Below, in pieces: positions 1 to 8,400 of a stretch of DNA of 64,000 nt (its first letter is position 1; every line of letters begins with the position of its first letter). This DNA comes from Burkholderia ubonensis subsp. mesacidophila. Lineage in GTDB: Bacteria > Pseudomonadota > Gammaproteobacteria > Burkholderiales > Burkholderiaceae. Under the pieces are notes generated by a model, which worked only from the letters and a program-made list of their open reading frames with translations, made no database searches and was not told the origin of the DNA. The DNA lies in the NCBI RefSeq assembly GCF_002097715.1, contig NZ_CP020738.1, forward strand, positions 2,790,001-2,854,000, in the 5' to 3' direction. A program made the translations under genes and the position numbers.

Positions 1-1
1 C

Positions 2-586
2 GGCAGCACCACGCCGCTGCACACGTCCTCCACGACTTCCTCATCGAGCAGTGAGTCGCAGCCGACCACGCAGCCGCATACCCGACCGCCGGTCGGCGGG
101 CCGCTGGGCGCGCTGCAGAATCGCGGCGGTCAGTCGACGCCGCTCGACCGCCGCGAGGGCGTGACGAACGAGGCTGGCAGATACGCGGAGCAACAGGGCG
201 CGACGTACTATTCGGCGGCTGTGCAAGGGGTCAGCACGGTGCTGCAGAACAACCGGCTCGGCATCACGCAGCAGTCGCACGACAGCGTGCTGGGAAATCT
301 CGACGGCATCGCACAAGGCAAGCAGACGCACACCGGCGCGCACATGACCGAAAGTCTGTCGTTCGGCAAAGACGCGATCAAGCATTTTCAGAATGGAGAG
401 CTCCGGGACGGCGTGGTCACCGCGGCCGGTTCGGCGCTCAATGCCGCGGCTTCGCTGACCTTCGGGCCCGGGCGCGATCTCCAGACGGCCCTGCAGCATC
501 GGGATCCGAAGGTCCGCGTGGACGCAATGGCGAGCCTGCATCAGGACTTCGCCATGCTGTCCGATTTCACGAAGGAGCACGACTGA
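2..586 (+). CDS. Unrecognised protein, 5' end cut by window edge
   Basis: The reading frame is open from the window edge to a TGA at 584-586, so only the C-terminal ~194 residues are present. The first ~40 visible residues are rich in Ser, Thr, Pro and Gln (a run of Ser/Thr, then PTTQPHTRPP), which looks like a disordered linker. The remainder is a soluble Ala/Gln-rich domain without Cys, membrane segments or any motif I recognise. An internal ATG/GTG near 161 could be taken for a start, but the upstream frame shows no stop and reads as low-complexity protein, so I treat it as part of the gene. A secreted or effector-like protein is possible; this is a guess from composition only. Confidence 0.5.
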   Translation, partial: GSTTPLHTSSTTSSSSSESQPTTQPHTRPPVGGPLGALQNRGGQSTPLDRREGVTNEAGRYAEQQGATYYSAAVQGVSTVLQNNRLGITQQSHDSVLGNLDGIAQGKQTHTGAHMTESLSFGKDAIKHFQNGELRDGVVTAAGSALNAAASLTFGPGRDLQTALQHRDPKVRVDAMASLHQDFAMLSDFTKEHD

Positions 587-647
587 CGCATTCGATGCAG
601 CGCGTGGCGTGCCGGCCGCTTCCGTTCACGCGGGAGCGGCGGCGCGC

Positions 648-833
648 TCAACCGGACGTTTCGCGAACCAGCTTGGTCCGCCGCCTGGCGCCTTCATTCA
701 CGATCTGGTGGCGCCGATGGTCGGTCATCTTCTTCCACGTGCGTGCCTCTTCCCGCGTACGAAGGCAGGCCACGCAATAGCCGGTTTTGCCGTCGAACGA
801 GCAAACCTCGACGCAGGGCGACTTGACTGCCAT
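648..833 (-). CDS. DUF1289 family Cys-rich small protein
   Basis: A 61-residue protein with the DUF1289 signature: SPCVEVCSFD near the N terminus followed by GYCVACLRT, giving four closely spaced Cys residues (CxxxC...CxxC) typical of this family, followed by a basic Trp-containing tail. The family is small and uncharacterised; the Cys pattern suggests metal binding. The ATG lies 2 bp downstream of the dmeF stop, so it is probably cotranscribed with the metal-efflux genes. Whether it takes part in Co/Ni handling is not shown by the sequence. Confidence 0.75.
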   Translation of the reverse strand: MAVKSPCVEVCSFDGKTGYCVACLRTREEARTWKKMTDHRRHQIVNEGARRRTKLVRETSG

Positions 834-835
834 GT

Positions 836-2116
836 TCAGCGAACCCGCGCGGCCGGCACGACCTCGACGGTGACGTGCGAGAGATCCTTGAAGCGCTGGA
901 GCAGGCCGTGATAGAAGCGTGAATCCCGCGTGGCATCGTCAGTCGCGACGGACACGACCGCGCTCATGTGCCCCGGCCCGAGACGCCAGACGTGCAGATC
1001 GCTGACGCTGTCGCCGCCGCCTTCGATCGCGGTGCGCACGTTGTCCGCCAACCGGCGGTCCGAATTCATGTCGAGCAGAATGCCGCCGGTGTCGCGCATC
1101 AGGCCGTACGACCAGTTCGCGATCACCAGCGCGCCCACGATACCTGCGAGCGGGTCCATCCAGATCCAGCCGAAAGCGCGCGCAAGCAGCAAGCCGATGA
1201 TGGTCAGAACGGAAACCGCTGCATCCGCGATCACGTGGATATAGGTAGAGCGGATGTTGTGGTCCCTCGCCACGGACGCATGCGCTTCGTGGTCGTGCTC
1301 CTCGAATGCCAATGCGTGCGTGTTGTCGTTCAATTGAACGATTGCCTTGAACTGGTGAGGCTCGGGAATGTCCTCGGCCGATTCCAGGTAGCCGCCGCGG
1401 TCCTCCATCGCGAATGTCTGTCGGCTGCCGTCCGGACGGATCGTCGTGATCGACGCGGTCGCAATGTCGCCGAGCTTCGTGCCGTCTGTCGCAGGGCCAA
1501 TCCGGAATACAGGCGGGACCCCCTCCTCGAATACCGATACGAGGAACACGCCGTGCCGATCGAAGACCCGCTGCGCTTCCTCTTCGTGGCCGTGGTCGTC
1601 GTGAGCATGACCATGATGATGACCGTGGCTGTGACCATGACTGTGGCCATGGTGGTCGCCGCTCAACAGCCAGACGCTCGCGATGTTGACGAGCAGACCG
1701 ACCACCGCAATCGGAATCGCTTCGCCGAAATGGATCGGCACGGGTGACAGAAGGCGGCTGACTGCTTCATACCCGATCAGCAGCGCGATCATCGCAAGCA
1801 CGATGGCGCTGGTGAAACCCGCCAGGTCCCCGAGTTTCCCCGTGCCGAACACGAACCGCGGATCGCTCGCATGCTTGCGCGCATAGGTGTACGCAAGCGC
1901 GGCGATCAGCATCGCGCCGGCATGCGTCGACATGTGCAGCCCGTCCGCCACCAGCGCCAGCGAGCCGAAAATCGACCCGCCGACGATCTCGGCCACCATC
2001 ATTGCCGCGCAGAGTCCGATGACCATCCAGGTCCTGCGCTCGTTCTGCTCGTGCGCCGCGCCGAGAAAGATGTGGTCATGTCCCGCGCCGAAGGCGACAT
2101 CCCTGAATTCGCTCAT
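836..2116 (-). CDS. dmeF: CDF family Co2+/Ni2+ efflux transporter DmeF
   Basis: A 426-residue cation diffusion facilitator of the inner membrane, which exports divalent metal by proton antiport. Six membrane segments are visible, four before and two after a large cytoplasmic insertion. The metal-site motifs lie in TM2 (DGLHMSTH) and TM5 (HVIADA, HxxxD). The insertion starts with a His/Asp-rich stretch (HGHSHGHSHGHHHGH, about residues 174-200) and continues for ~90 residues with a beta-rich segment before TM5. This arrangement, plus the CsoR/RcnR-type regulator just upstream, identifies DmeF rather than a zinc CDF. The regulator gene ends 12 bp upstream and a DUF1289 gene starts 2 bp downstream, forming an operon. 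Confidence 0.85.
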   Translation of the reverse strand: MSEFRDVAFGAGHDHIFLGAAHEQNERRTWMVIGLCAAMMVAEIVGGSIFGSLALVADGLHMSTHAGAMLIAALAYTYARKHASDPRFVFGTGKLGDLAGFTSAIVLAMIALLIGYEAVSRLLSPVPIHFGEAIPIAVVGLLVNIASVWLLSGDHHGHSHGHSHGHHHGHAHDDHGHEEEAQRVFDRHGVFLVSVFEEGVPPVFRIGPATDGTKLGDIATASITTIRPDGSRQTFAMEDRGGYLESAEDIPEPHQFKAIVQLNDNTHALAFEEHDHEAHASVARDHNIRSTYIHVIADAAVSVLTIIGLLLARAFGWIWMDPLAGIVGALVIANWSYGLMRDTGGILLDMNSDRRLADNVRTAIEGGGDSVSDLHVWRLGPGHMSAVVSVATDDATRDSRFYHGLLQRFKDLSHVTVEVVPAARVR

Positions 2117-2128
2117 TTCCTTGTCCGA

Positions 2129-2404
2129 TTACTTGAAGTAGCTATGTACGACGTCGATCAGCTGTTCGGTGGCGCTGCCCTCATGCGCGTCGGGTTCGTC
2201 GGCGTCGACCAGATGGGTTCGAATGTGATCTTCGAGTACGACCGCGAGCAGGCCGTTCATTGCGCCGCGGCAGCTCGTGATGAGCTGCAGGACATCGTTG
2301 CAGCCGCGCTCTTCCTCGAGCGCCCGCTCGATGGCCTCGACCTGCCCCTTGATGCGGCGTACCCGATTCAGCAGCTTCTGTTTTTCCCTGACGGTGTGAC
2401 TCAT
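2129..2404 (-). CDS. dmeR: CsoR/RcnR family metal-sensing repressor (DmeR-like)
   Basis: A 91-residue all-helical protein starting MSHTVREKQKLL and containing RVRRIKGQVEAIERALEEE, the conserved first helix of CsoR/RcnR/FrmR repressors. The His at position 3, the CNDVLQ Cys and later His residues fit the H/C/H metal ligands of Ni/Co sensors (RcnR, DmeR). I chose the ATG at 2404 because it gives the family N terminus and is preceded by AGGATCG; the open frame runs further upstream but through the operators. It leads the dmeRF-DUF1289 operon, and two G-tract operators lie immediately upstream, so autorepression relieved by Ni/Co is expected from the family. Confidence 0.82.
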   Translation of the reverse strand: MSHTVREKQKLLNRVRRIKGQVEAIERALEEERGCNDVLQLITSCRGAMNGLLAVVLEDHIRTHLVDADEPDAHEGSATEQLIDVVHSYFK

Positions 2405-2418
2405 GGCGATCCTCGCAA

Positions 2419-2474
2419 ATACGGTGGGGGAGTATATATCCGAATGATTGCCCATATAGGGTAGAGGGGTATAT
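2419..2474. promoter_or_regulatory. Two DmeR/RcnR-type operator candidates
   Basis: Two sites lie just upstream of the DmeR start. Site 1 (2419-2435) reads ATACGGTGGGGGAGTAT, an AT-flanked G-tract ending in AGTAT. Site 2 (2454-2474) reads ATATA-GGGTAGAGGGG-TATAT with perfect 5-bp ends. RcnR- and DmeR-type operators are known as TAC-G tract-GTA palindromes with AT-rich flanks, so these match in form. They cover the expected promoter of the operon and should mediate metal-relieved autorepression. Confidence 0.6.
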
Positions 2475-2779
2475 GTCAGGCGAATGCAAGGTGGGCGCCC
2501 CGCGCGGGCCCGAGGTTTCGGGCGGCGGGGTCGAATCGGCGACACGGCTCGGTACGAGCGCGATCACCCATGACCGGGCGTGGGGAAACACCGACGTGAA
2601 ACGGCCGGGTCAGACGCGAAAGAACGGAAACCCTGATGATCGCCTGGACCAGAGCAGGAGTACGTTTCGAACTCGCGGCAACGGGGGGCGTTGCCGCTAC
2701 CTGACGATGACGAATGGGGCTGTCGGTCTGCCGGAGCGAGCAGACCGGTCGTCAAAGTCCTGCTGCCTCATGCTGTCAC
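2475..2779. other. Intergenic region, no gene seen
   Basis: About 300 bp between the metal-efflux operator region and the end of the OsmC gene. Open frames exist here, but their compositions are Arg/Ser-rich shadows without family features or a convincing ribosome binding site. Confidence 0.4.
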
Positions 2780-3265
2780 TCAAACTGCCCCGCGATGCTC
2801 CCACGTCCCTTCGATATCGATCACCGTGCGCACCGAGTTCGCGAGAAAGCATTCCTCATGCGCCGCATGATGCAGCGCCCTCACCTCGTCGTCCGTCGGC
2901 GTGCGTTCACCGCCGAACGTCACGGCCGGTTTCAGCACGACGCGCGTCACCACCTCCTTGCCCGCGTCGTTCTTCTCCATCGTGCCTTCCGCCGCGTCGC
3001 GATAGCGCGTGACGACGAAGCGCTGCTGCGCGGCGACCGACAGGAACCACAGCATGTGGCAGCTCGACAGCGCCGCGATGTACGCTTCCTCGGGATCGAC
3101 CGCGGCGGGGTCCGAGAACGGCACCCGCACCACGTGCGGCGAGCTCGACGCGGGCACCGTCACGCCGCCGTCGAAACGCCATTCGTGTCGGCGGCTGTAG
3201 CGGTTGTCGGTGAACTTCTCGTCCGGTCCTGCCTGCCATTCGACTTCTGCGAAATACGTGGACAT
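2780..3265 (-). CDS. OsmC family peroxiredoxin-like protein
   Basis: A 161-residue OsmC/Ohr-fold protein. The two redox Cys residues stand in the usual places: SSCHMLWFL (about residue 69, on the central helix) and EECFLANSV (about residue 137). The N-terminal part carries the family beta sheet and the DPEEAYIAALSSCH motif. OsmC-type proteins reduce organic hydroperoxides through the Cys pair, usually with lipoylated or thioredoxin-like partners, in the cytoplasm. The ATG is preceded by AAGGAACCACG. It stands alone, 43 bp downstream of the end of the 2-hydroxyacid dehydrogenase gene on the same strand. Confidence 0.85.
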   Translation of the reverse strand: MSTYFAEVEWQAGPDEKFTDNRYSRRHEWRFDGGVTVPASSSPHVVRVPFSDPAAVDPEEAYIAALSSCHMLWFLSVAAQQRFVVTRYRDAAEGTMEKNDAGKEVVTRVVLKPAVTFGGERTPTDDEVRALHHAAHEECFLANSVRTVIDIEGTWEHRGAV

Positions 3266-3308
3266 CGTGGTTCCTTCGTTGACGAAAAAATCGTGGCGCG
3301 CGCAGCGC

Positions 3309-4241
3309 TCAAACCGGCGTCAGCACCGGCTCGCCGGCGAAATGCCGCGCCGCGTTGTCGAGAAACTGCCGCACCGAGCGATCGAACGCGTCGGGCGACC
3401 AGCCGCCCAGGTGCGGCGTCAGCACGACGTTGTCGAGCTCGACCAGCGCGCGCGGCGGATCGGGCTCGCCTTCATACACGTCGAGCCCCGCGCCCGCGAG
3501 CCGGCCTTCGCGCAGCGCGTCCGCCAGAGCAGCGGTATCGACGACGCTGCCGCGCGACACGTTGACGAGAAAGCCGTCCGGGCCGAGCGCGTCGAGCACG
3601 TCGCGGCCGATCAGGTGCCGGGTGAGCGCGCCGCCCGGCGTCGCGACGATCAGGAAGTCCGCCCAGCGCGCCAGCGCATCGAGCCGGTCGAAATAGCGGT
3701 ACGGCGCGCCGTCCTTCGGCGTGCGATTGTGATAGCCGGTCTCGAGATCGAAGCCGGCCGCGCGGCGCGCGATCTTCTCGCCGATCCTGCCGAGCCCGAC
3801 GATGCCGAGCTTGCGGCCGGAAACGTTCGGCGGCATCGGCAACGCGTCGCGCCAGACGCCCGCGCGGGTCGCGGCATCGAGCCGCACGACGCCGCGCACG
3901 GCCGCCAGCAGCAGCGCGAACGCGTGATCGGCGACGCAGTCGTCGTTGGTGCCCGCGCCGGTCACCACCACCACGCCGCGCGTCTTCGCATGCGCGACGT
4001 CGATGTGCTCATGGCCCGCGCCGAGTGCGCTGATGAGGGTCAGCCTGGGCATCCGGTCGATCTCGGCGGCGGTGAGGCCCGTACTGCCGTTGGTCAGCAC
4101 CGCGCGGATCGCGCCGCCATGCTCCGCGATCGCGCATTCGCGCGCGTCGCCGGTCGGCGCATCGAGCACGTCGAACGACGCGGCGATCTCGCGATGCGCG
4201 CCGTCGCGCAACGGGATCAGGACCAGCAGTTGGGGCTTCAT
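3309..4241 (-). CDS. D-isomer-specific 2-hydroxyacid dehydrogenase
   Basis: A 310-residue NAD(P)H-dependent dehydrogenase of the glyoxylate/hydroxypyruvate reductase type. The Rossmann motif LGIVGLGRIG lies near residue 146. The catalytic Arg is in NVSRGSVVD, and the catalytic His is in LTPHLGGWSP near the C terminus. The start MKPQLLVLIPL at 4241 is preferred over upstream starts because it begins directly at the substrate-domain strand. It diverges from the osmoprotectant importer across 166 bp, and its physiological substrate cannot be told from sequence. Confidence 0.82.
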   Translation of the reverse strand: MKPQLLVLIPLRDGAHREIAASFDVLDAPTGDARECAIAEHGGAIRAVLTNGSTGLTAAEIDRMPRLTLISALGAGHEHIDVAHAKTRGVVVVTGAGTNDDCVADHAFALLLAAVRGVVRLDAATRAGVWRDALPMPPNVSGRKLGIVGLGRIGEKIARRAAGFDLETGYHNRTPKDGAPYRYFDRLDALARWADFLIVATPGGALTRHLIGRDVLDALGPDGFLVNVSRGSVVDTAALADALREGRLAGAGLDVYEGEPDPPRALVELDNVVLTPHLGGWSPDAFDRSVRQFLDNAARHFAGEPVLTPV

Positions 4242-4407
4242 GGCTGAATTCCGCATCGGCAGGGATGCGTGGCAGTGTATAGCAAGACGTCGGGCCACGC
4301 CCGGGATAACCCGCACGCGCAACGGGTCGCGCGGTTTGCCAAAGCAGGCCCGGTCAAGTAAGTTTCGGCGTACGTCCCTTTCTTTTCACTCGCAGGAGAT
4401 TGGCCCA

Positions 4408-5331
4408 ATGAAGCATGTCCTGCCCGCCCGGATGCTGGGCCTCGCCGTCGCCGCCGCGCTTGCGGCGCCCGCCGTGCACGCCGCCGACGCCGTCGTCGTG
4501 TCGTCGAAGATCGATACCGAAGGCAACCTGCTCGGCAACCTGATCGCCCAGGTGCTGAAAGCACACGGCATTCCCGTCACCGAAAAGATCGCGCTCGGCG
4601 CGACGCCGATCGTGCGCAAGGCGCTCGTCAGCGGCGAGATCGACATCTATCCCGAGTACACGGGCAACGCCGCGTTCTTCTTCAACAAGGCCGACGACCC
4701 GGTGTGGAAGAACGCGAGCCAAGGCTACGACACCGCGAAGAAGCTCGACTACGCGGCCAATCACCTGGTCTGGCTGACGCCGTCGCCCGCCAACAATACG
4801 TGGGGCGTCGCGGTGCTCGCGCCGGTCGCACACGCGCAGCGCCTGAAGACGTTCACCGATTTCGGCAAGTGGATTACCGGCGGCGGCAAGGTCAAGCTCG
4901 CGGCGTCGGCCGAGTTCGTGAACAGCGCGTCCGCGCTGCCGTCGTTCGAGAAGGCGTACGGCTTCAAGCTGAAGCCGGACCAGCTCGTCGTGCTGTCCGG
5001 CGGCGACACGGCGGCGACCATCAAGGCCGCCGCGAACCAGACCGACGGCGTGAACGCGGCGATGGTCTACGGCACCGACGGCGGGATCGCGGCGAGCGGC
5101 CTCGCGGTGCTCGACGACGACAAGCACGTGCAGCCCGTCTACGCGCCGGCGCCGGTGATTCGCGAAACGGTGCTGAAGGCGCATCCGCAGATCGCCGACT
5201 ACCTGAAGCCGGTGTTCGCGAGCCTCGACCTGAAGACGCTGCAGACGCTCAACAGCCGCATCCAGATCAACGGCGAGCCGGCCGCGGGCGTCGCCGCGCA
5301 ATACCTGAAAGCGAAGGGCTTCGTCAAATGA
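4408..5331 (+). CDS. Osmoprotectant (glycine betaine/choline type) ABC transporter, periplasmic binding protein
   Basis: A 307-residue exported binding protein. A clear signal peptide (MKHVLPARMLGLAVAAALAAP, cleavage after VHA) is followed by an OpuAC-like domain beginning VVVSSKIDTEGNLLGNLIAQVL and containing DIYPEYTGNA, a hallmark of the OpuCC/YehZ (OsmF) group. The ATG at 4408 has a good GCAGGAG site; the open frame runs upstream but would bury the signal peptide. It is the first gene of a four-gene transporter set (binding protein, permease, ATPase, permease), the same content as YehZYXW/OpuC systems. The exact ligand is not visible. Confidence 0.85.
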   Translation: MKHVLPARMLGLAVAAALAAPAVHAADAVVVSSKIDTEGNLLGNLIAQVLKAHGIPVTEKIALGATPIVRKALVSGEIDIYPEYTGNAAFFFNKADDPVWKNASQGYDTAKKLDYAANHLVWLTPSPANNTWGVAVLAPVAHAQRLKTFTDFGKWITGGGKVKLAASAEFVNSASALPSFEKAYGFKLKPDQLVVLSGGDTAATIKAAANQTDGVNAAMVYGTDGGIAASGLAVLDDDKHVQPVYAPAPVIRETVLKAHPQIADYLKPVFASLDLKTLQTLNSRIQINGEPAAGVAAQYLKAKGFVK

Positions 5332-6506
5332 CGGCACGCGCGGCGGCCCGCGCGCGACGCGTCGCGATCGACAAGGTCGGCGTCCTCGCCGGCGCGCTGA
5401 CGATCGGCGCGGTGCTGTTCGCGCCGTTCGTCGTGCTGCGGCCGAACCGGATCGCGGCGGGCGTCGGGTTGCCGGTGTTCGGCGCGCTGCCGGCCGCGCA
5501 GGCCGCTACGCTCGCCGCACTGTGGATCGCGGCCGCACTGTGGACGATGACGACGAGCCGGCCCGCATGGCGCCTCGCCGCCGGCTGCGGCCTGCTCGCG
5601 ACGCTCGGCTACGCCGCCGGCGCGGCCGCGACGCATCTCGTCGCGCCCGACGACGCGCTCGCACGCGTGTCGCCGACCGCCGGCATCTGGCTGCTGCTGT
5701 TCGCGTGGGCCGTGCTGGTCGCCGATGCGCTCGCGCGGCTCGCGTTCGGGCCGTGGCGGCGGCTCGCCGCGCTGGCCGTCGCCGCCGCGGCGCTCGCGCT
5801 GCCGCTGTCGAGCGGCTGGTGGGACGGCCTGTCCGTGATGCGCGAATACGCGGTGCGCGGCGACGATTTCTGGCGCGAGGCCGTGCGGCACGTCGCGCTC
5901 GCCGGCGGCTCGGTCGCGGCGGCCTTCGTCGCGGGGCTGCCGCTCGGCATCGCGTGCGCGCGCGTCGCGGCCGTGCGCGCGGCGCTGCTGCCGGTCCTCA
6001 ACGTCGTGCAGACGGTGCCGAGCATCGCGATGTACGGGCTGATGATGGCGCCGCTCGGCATGCTCGCCGCGCACGTGCCGCTCGCGGCCGCGCTCGGCGT
6101 GCGCGGGATCGGCGTCGCGCCGGCCGTGCTCGCGCTGTTCCTGTATTCGCTGCTGCCGATCGCGTCGAGCGTCGCGGTGGGGCTCGCGCAGGTGCCGGCG
6201 CATGTGACGGAAGCCGCGCGCGCGATGGGCATGACGGGCGCACAGCGCCTGCTGCAGGTCGACCTCGTGCTCGCGCTGCCGGTGATCCTGAGCGGCGTGC
6301 GCATCGTGCTGGTGCAGAACATCGGGCTGACCGCGGTCGCCGCGCTGATCGGCGGCGGCGGCTTCGGCACCTTCATCTTCCAGGGCATCGGGCAATCGGC
6401 CGCCGATCTCGTGCTGCTCGGCGCGATCCCGACGATCGCGCTCGCGCTGGTCGCCGCCGTCGTGTTCGAGGCCGCAACCGCGCTCGCGAGGGGACGCACC
6501 GCATGA
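5328..6506 (+). CDS. Osmoprotectant ABC transporter permease (YehY-like, with N-terminal membrane extension)
   Basis: A 392-residue inner-membrane permease. Its C-terminal half (about residues 180-390) has the BPD_transp_1 fold with the EAA-type loop (EAARAMGMTGAQRLLQVDLVLALPVI). The N-terminal ~170 residues add four to five further hydrophobic segments, as in YehY-type permeases, making it much longer than the partner permease. The ATG overlaps the binding-protein stop (ATGA) and the gene overlaps the ATPase start the same way, implying translational coupling. Confidence 0.83.
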   Translation: MTARAAARARRVAIDKVGVLAGALTIGAVLFAPFVVLRPNRIAAGVGLPVFGALPAAQAATLAALWIAAALWTMTTSRPAWRLAAGCGLLATLGYAAGAAATHLVAPDDALARVSPTAGIWLLLFAWAVLVADALARLAFGPWRRLAALAVAAAALALPLSSGWWDGLSVMREYAVRGDDFWREAVRHVALAGGSVAAAFVAGLPLGIACARVAAVRAALLPVLNVVQTVPSIAMYGLMMAPLGMLAAHVPLAAALGVRGIGVAPAVLALFLYSLLPIASSVAVGLAQVPAHVTEAARAMGMTGAQRLLQVDLVLALPVILSGVRIVLVQNIGLTAVAALIGGGGFGTFIFQGIGQSAADLVLLGAIPTIALALVAAVVFEAATALARGRTA

Positions 6507-7492
6507 TCGAGATCGAACGCCTCGGCAAGCGCTTCGGCGAGCTCGTCGCGGTCGACGACGTGTCGCTGACGATGCAGCGCGGCACGATCACCGCGCTCGT
6601 CGGCGCATCGGGTAGCGGCAAGTCGACGCTGCTGCGGATGATCAACCGGCTGATCGCGCCGGGCGCCGGCACGGTTCGCATCGACGGCGTGGATACGGCG
6701 AGCGTGCCGCCCGAGCAGCTGCGGCGGCGCATCGGCTACGTGATCCAGGGCCACGGGCTGTTTCCGCACTGGAGCGTCGCGCGCAACATCGCGACCGTGC
6801 CGCGCCTGCTCGGCTGGGACGCCGCGCGCATCGACGCGCGCGTGCGCGAACTGCTCGCGCTCTTCAATCTCGCGCCGGACGAATTCGCGGACAAGCTGCC
6901 GCACGAGCTGTCGGGCGGCCAGCAGCAGCGCGTCGGCGTCGCGCGCGCGCTCGCGGCCGAGCCGGCGATGCTGCTGATGGACGAGCCGTTCGGCGCGCTC
7001 GATCCGATCATCCGCGGCAAGGCGCAGGACGACCTGCTCGCGCTGCAGCGGCGGCTCGGCATCACGGTCGTGCTCGTCACGCACGACATCGAGGAAGCGC
7101 TGAAGCTCGGCGACACGATCGCGGTGATGGACGGCGGCCGGCTGCTGCAGGTCGCGCCGCCCGCGGAGATCCTCGGCCGGCCGGCGGCGGGCGTCGTCGA
7201 GCAGCTCGTCGCGGGCGTCGACCGGCCGCTGCGCCTGCTCGCGCTGACGCCGGTCGGCGACGTGGCCGAGCCCGGCGTCGCGGACGGTCCGCCGATCGCC
7301 GCGACACGCTCGCTGCGCGACGCGATCTCGGAACTGCTGTGGCGCGGCGTCGATGCGCTGCCGGTCGTGGACGACGACAACGGGAACCCGTCCCCGCACC
7401 AGGCCGGAACCGGTCGCGGGCCGCGGGATGGCAACGGCGCGCGCCGCATCACGCTCGACGCGATCCGCGCGCACGCGCGGCGGCCCGGATGA
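6503..7492 (+). CDS. Osmoprotectant ABC transporter ATP-binding protein
   Basis: A 329-residue ABC ATPase. Walker A is GASGSGKS (about residue 36), the signature is LSGGQQQR, Walker B is LLMDEPFGALD, and the H-loop is VTHDIEE. The QGHGLFPHWSVARNI Q-loop is typical of OpuA/OpuC/ProV ATPases. After residue ~245 the protein keeps only part of one CBS unit (AATRSLRDAISELLWRGVDALPVVDDD), interrupted by a ~19-residue Gly/Pro/Arg-rich insert before RRITLDAI. Ionic-strength sensing through a CBS pair, known for OpuA, may therefore be weakened. It overlaps both neighbouring permease genes by 4 bp. Confidence 0.87.
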   Translation: MIEIERLGKRFGELVAVDDVSLTMQRGTITALVGASGSGKSTLLRMINRLIAPGAGTVRIDGVDTASVPPEQLRRRIGYVIQGHGLFPHWSVARNIATVPRLLGWDAARIDARVRELLALFNLAPDEFADKLPHELSGGQQQRVGVARALAAEPAMLLMDEPFGALDPIIRGKAQDDLLALQRRLGITVVLVTHDIEEALKLGDTIAVMDGGRLLQVAPPAEILGRPAAGVVEQLVAGVDRPLRLLALTPVGDVAEPGVADGPPIAATRSLRDAISELLWRGVDALPVVDDDNGNPSPHQAGTGRGPRDGNGARRITLDAIRAHARRPG

Positions 7493-8250
7493 CGTTGCGG
7501 GCTGCGGCAACCGTCGCGCGGAAACTCGTGCCGGCCGCCGCACGCGCGGCCGCGCTCGCGCTGCTGCTCGTGCTGCTGTTGCGTCCGGCCTGGCTGCAGG
7601 GGCTGTTCGCGCCGTTCGCGGACCACGGCGCGCCCGTCATCTACGATCGCGCAAGCCTGCTCGACCTCACGCTCGCGCATCTCGGCACGGTCGCCGCGTC
7701 GAGCCTGATCGGCACGCTGATCGCGATCGCCGCCGGCATCGCGGTGACCCGGCCGTGGGGCGCGGATTTCCTGCCGGTCGCGCGCAGCGTCGTCAACATC
7801 GGCCAGACGTTTCCGCCGGTGGCCGTGCTCGCGCTCGCGGTGCCCGCGGTCGGCTTCGGTTTGAAGCCGGTGCTGATCGCGCTCGTACTGTACGGGCTCC
7901 TGCCGATTTTCGAGAGCACGATCGCGGGCATCGAGGACGTGCCGCGCGACGTCGTCGACGCCGCGCGCGGGATGGGGATGAGCGGCTGGCAGCAGCTGGC
8001 GTCGGTGGAGCTGCCGCTCGCGTTTCCGGTGATCGTCAACGGCATCCGCCTCGCGGTCGTCATCAACCTCGGCACCGCGACGATCGGCTCGACGGTCGCT
8101 GCGCGCGGGCTCGGCGACGTGATCATCGCCGGCCTGCAGACCGCGAATACCGCGTTCGTGCTGCAGGGCGGGATGATCGTCGGGCTGCTCGCGGTGCTGG
8201 TCAGCGACGCGATCGGCGCGATCGCCGGGATGGTGGGCCGGCGCGCGTAG
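7489..8250 (+). CDS. Osmoprotectant ABC transporter permease (YehW-like)
   Basis: A 253-residue inner-membrane permease with about six membrane segments and the EAA loop DAARGMGMSGWQQLASVELPLAFPVI. It is the second, shorter permease of the heterodimeric OpuC/Yeh-type channel. The ATG overlaps the TGA of the ATPase gene, so all four transporter genes are coupled by ATGA junctions. A short inverted repeat (TGAAGC-acgc-GCTTCA, 8264-8279) follows the stop but lacks a T-tract. Confidence 0.85.
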   Translation: MTLRAAATVARKLVPAAARAAALALLLVLLLRPAWLQGLFAPFADHGAPVIYDRASLLDLTLAHLGTVAASSLIGTLIAIAAGIAVTRPWGADFLPVARSVVNIGQTFPPVAVLALAVPAVGFGLKPVLIALVLYGLLPIFESTIAGIEDVPRDVVDAARGMGMSGWQQLASVELPLAFPVIVNGIRLAVVINLGTATIGSTVAARGLGDVIIAGLQTANTAFVLQGGMIVGLLAVLVSDAIGAIAGMVGRRA

Positions 8251-8400
8251 TGGCGGCACGCCGTGAAGCACGCGCTTCATGTGGACTCCGATACGTGTCC
8301 GGACAACAACCTACATCCGGCTTTCATCCTGGCGCGGTTTGCGGACGATCGCGCCGATTGGCCGATATACTGTGCCCCTCCCGTTTCCACCACCCTGACC

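Noticed and set aside
2473..3012. 179-codon plus-strand frame after the metal operators
   Set aside because: It overlaps the OsmC gene, starts inside the operator region and has an Arg/Ser/Pro-rich shadow composition.
8264..8279. Inverted repeat TGAAGC-acgc-GCTTCA after the osmoprotectant genes
   Set aside because: A 6-bp stem without T-tract is too weak to call a terminator.
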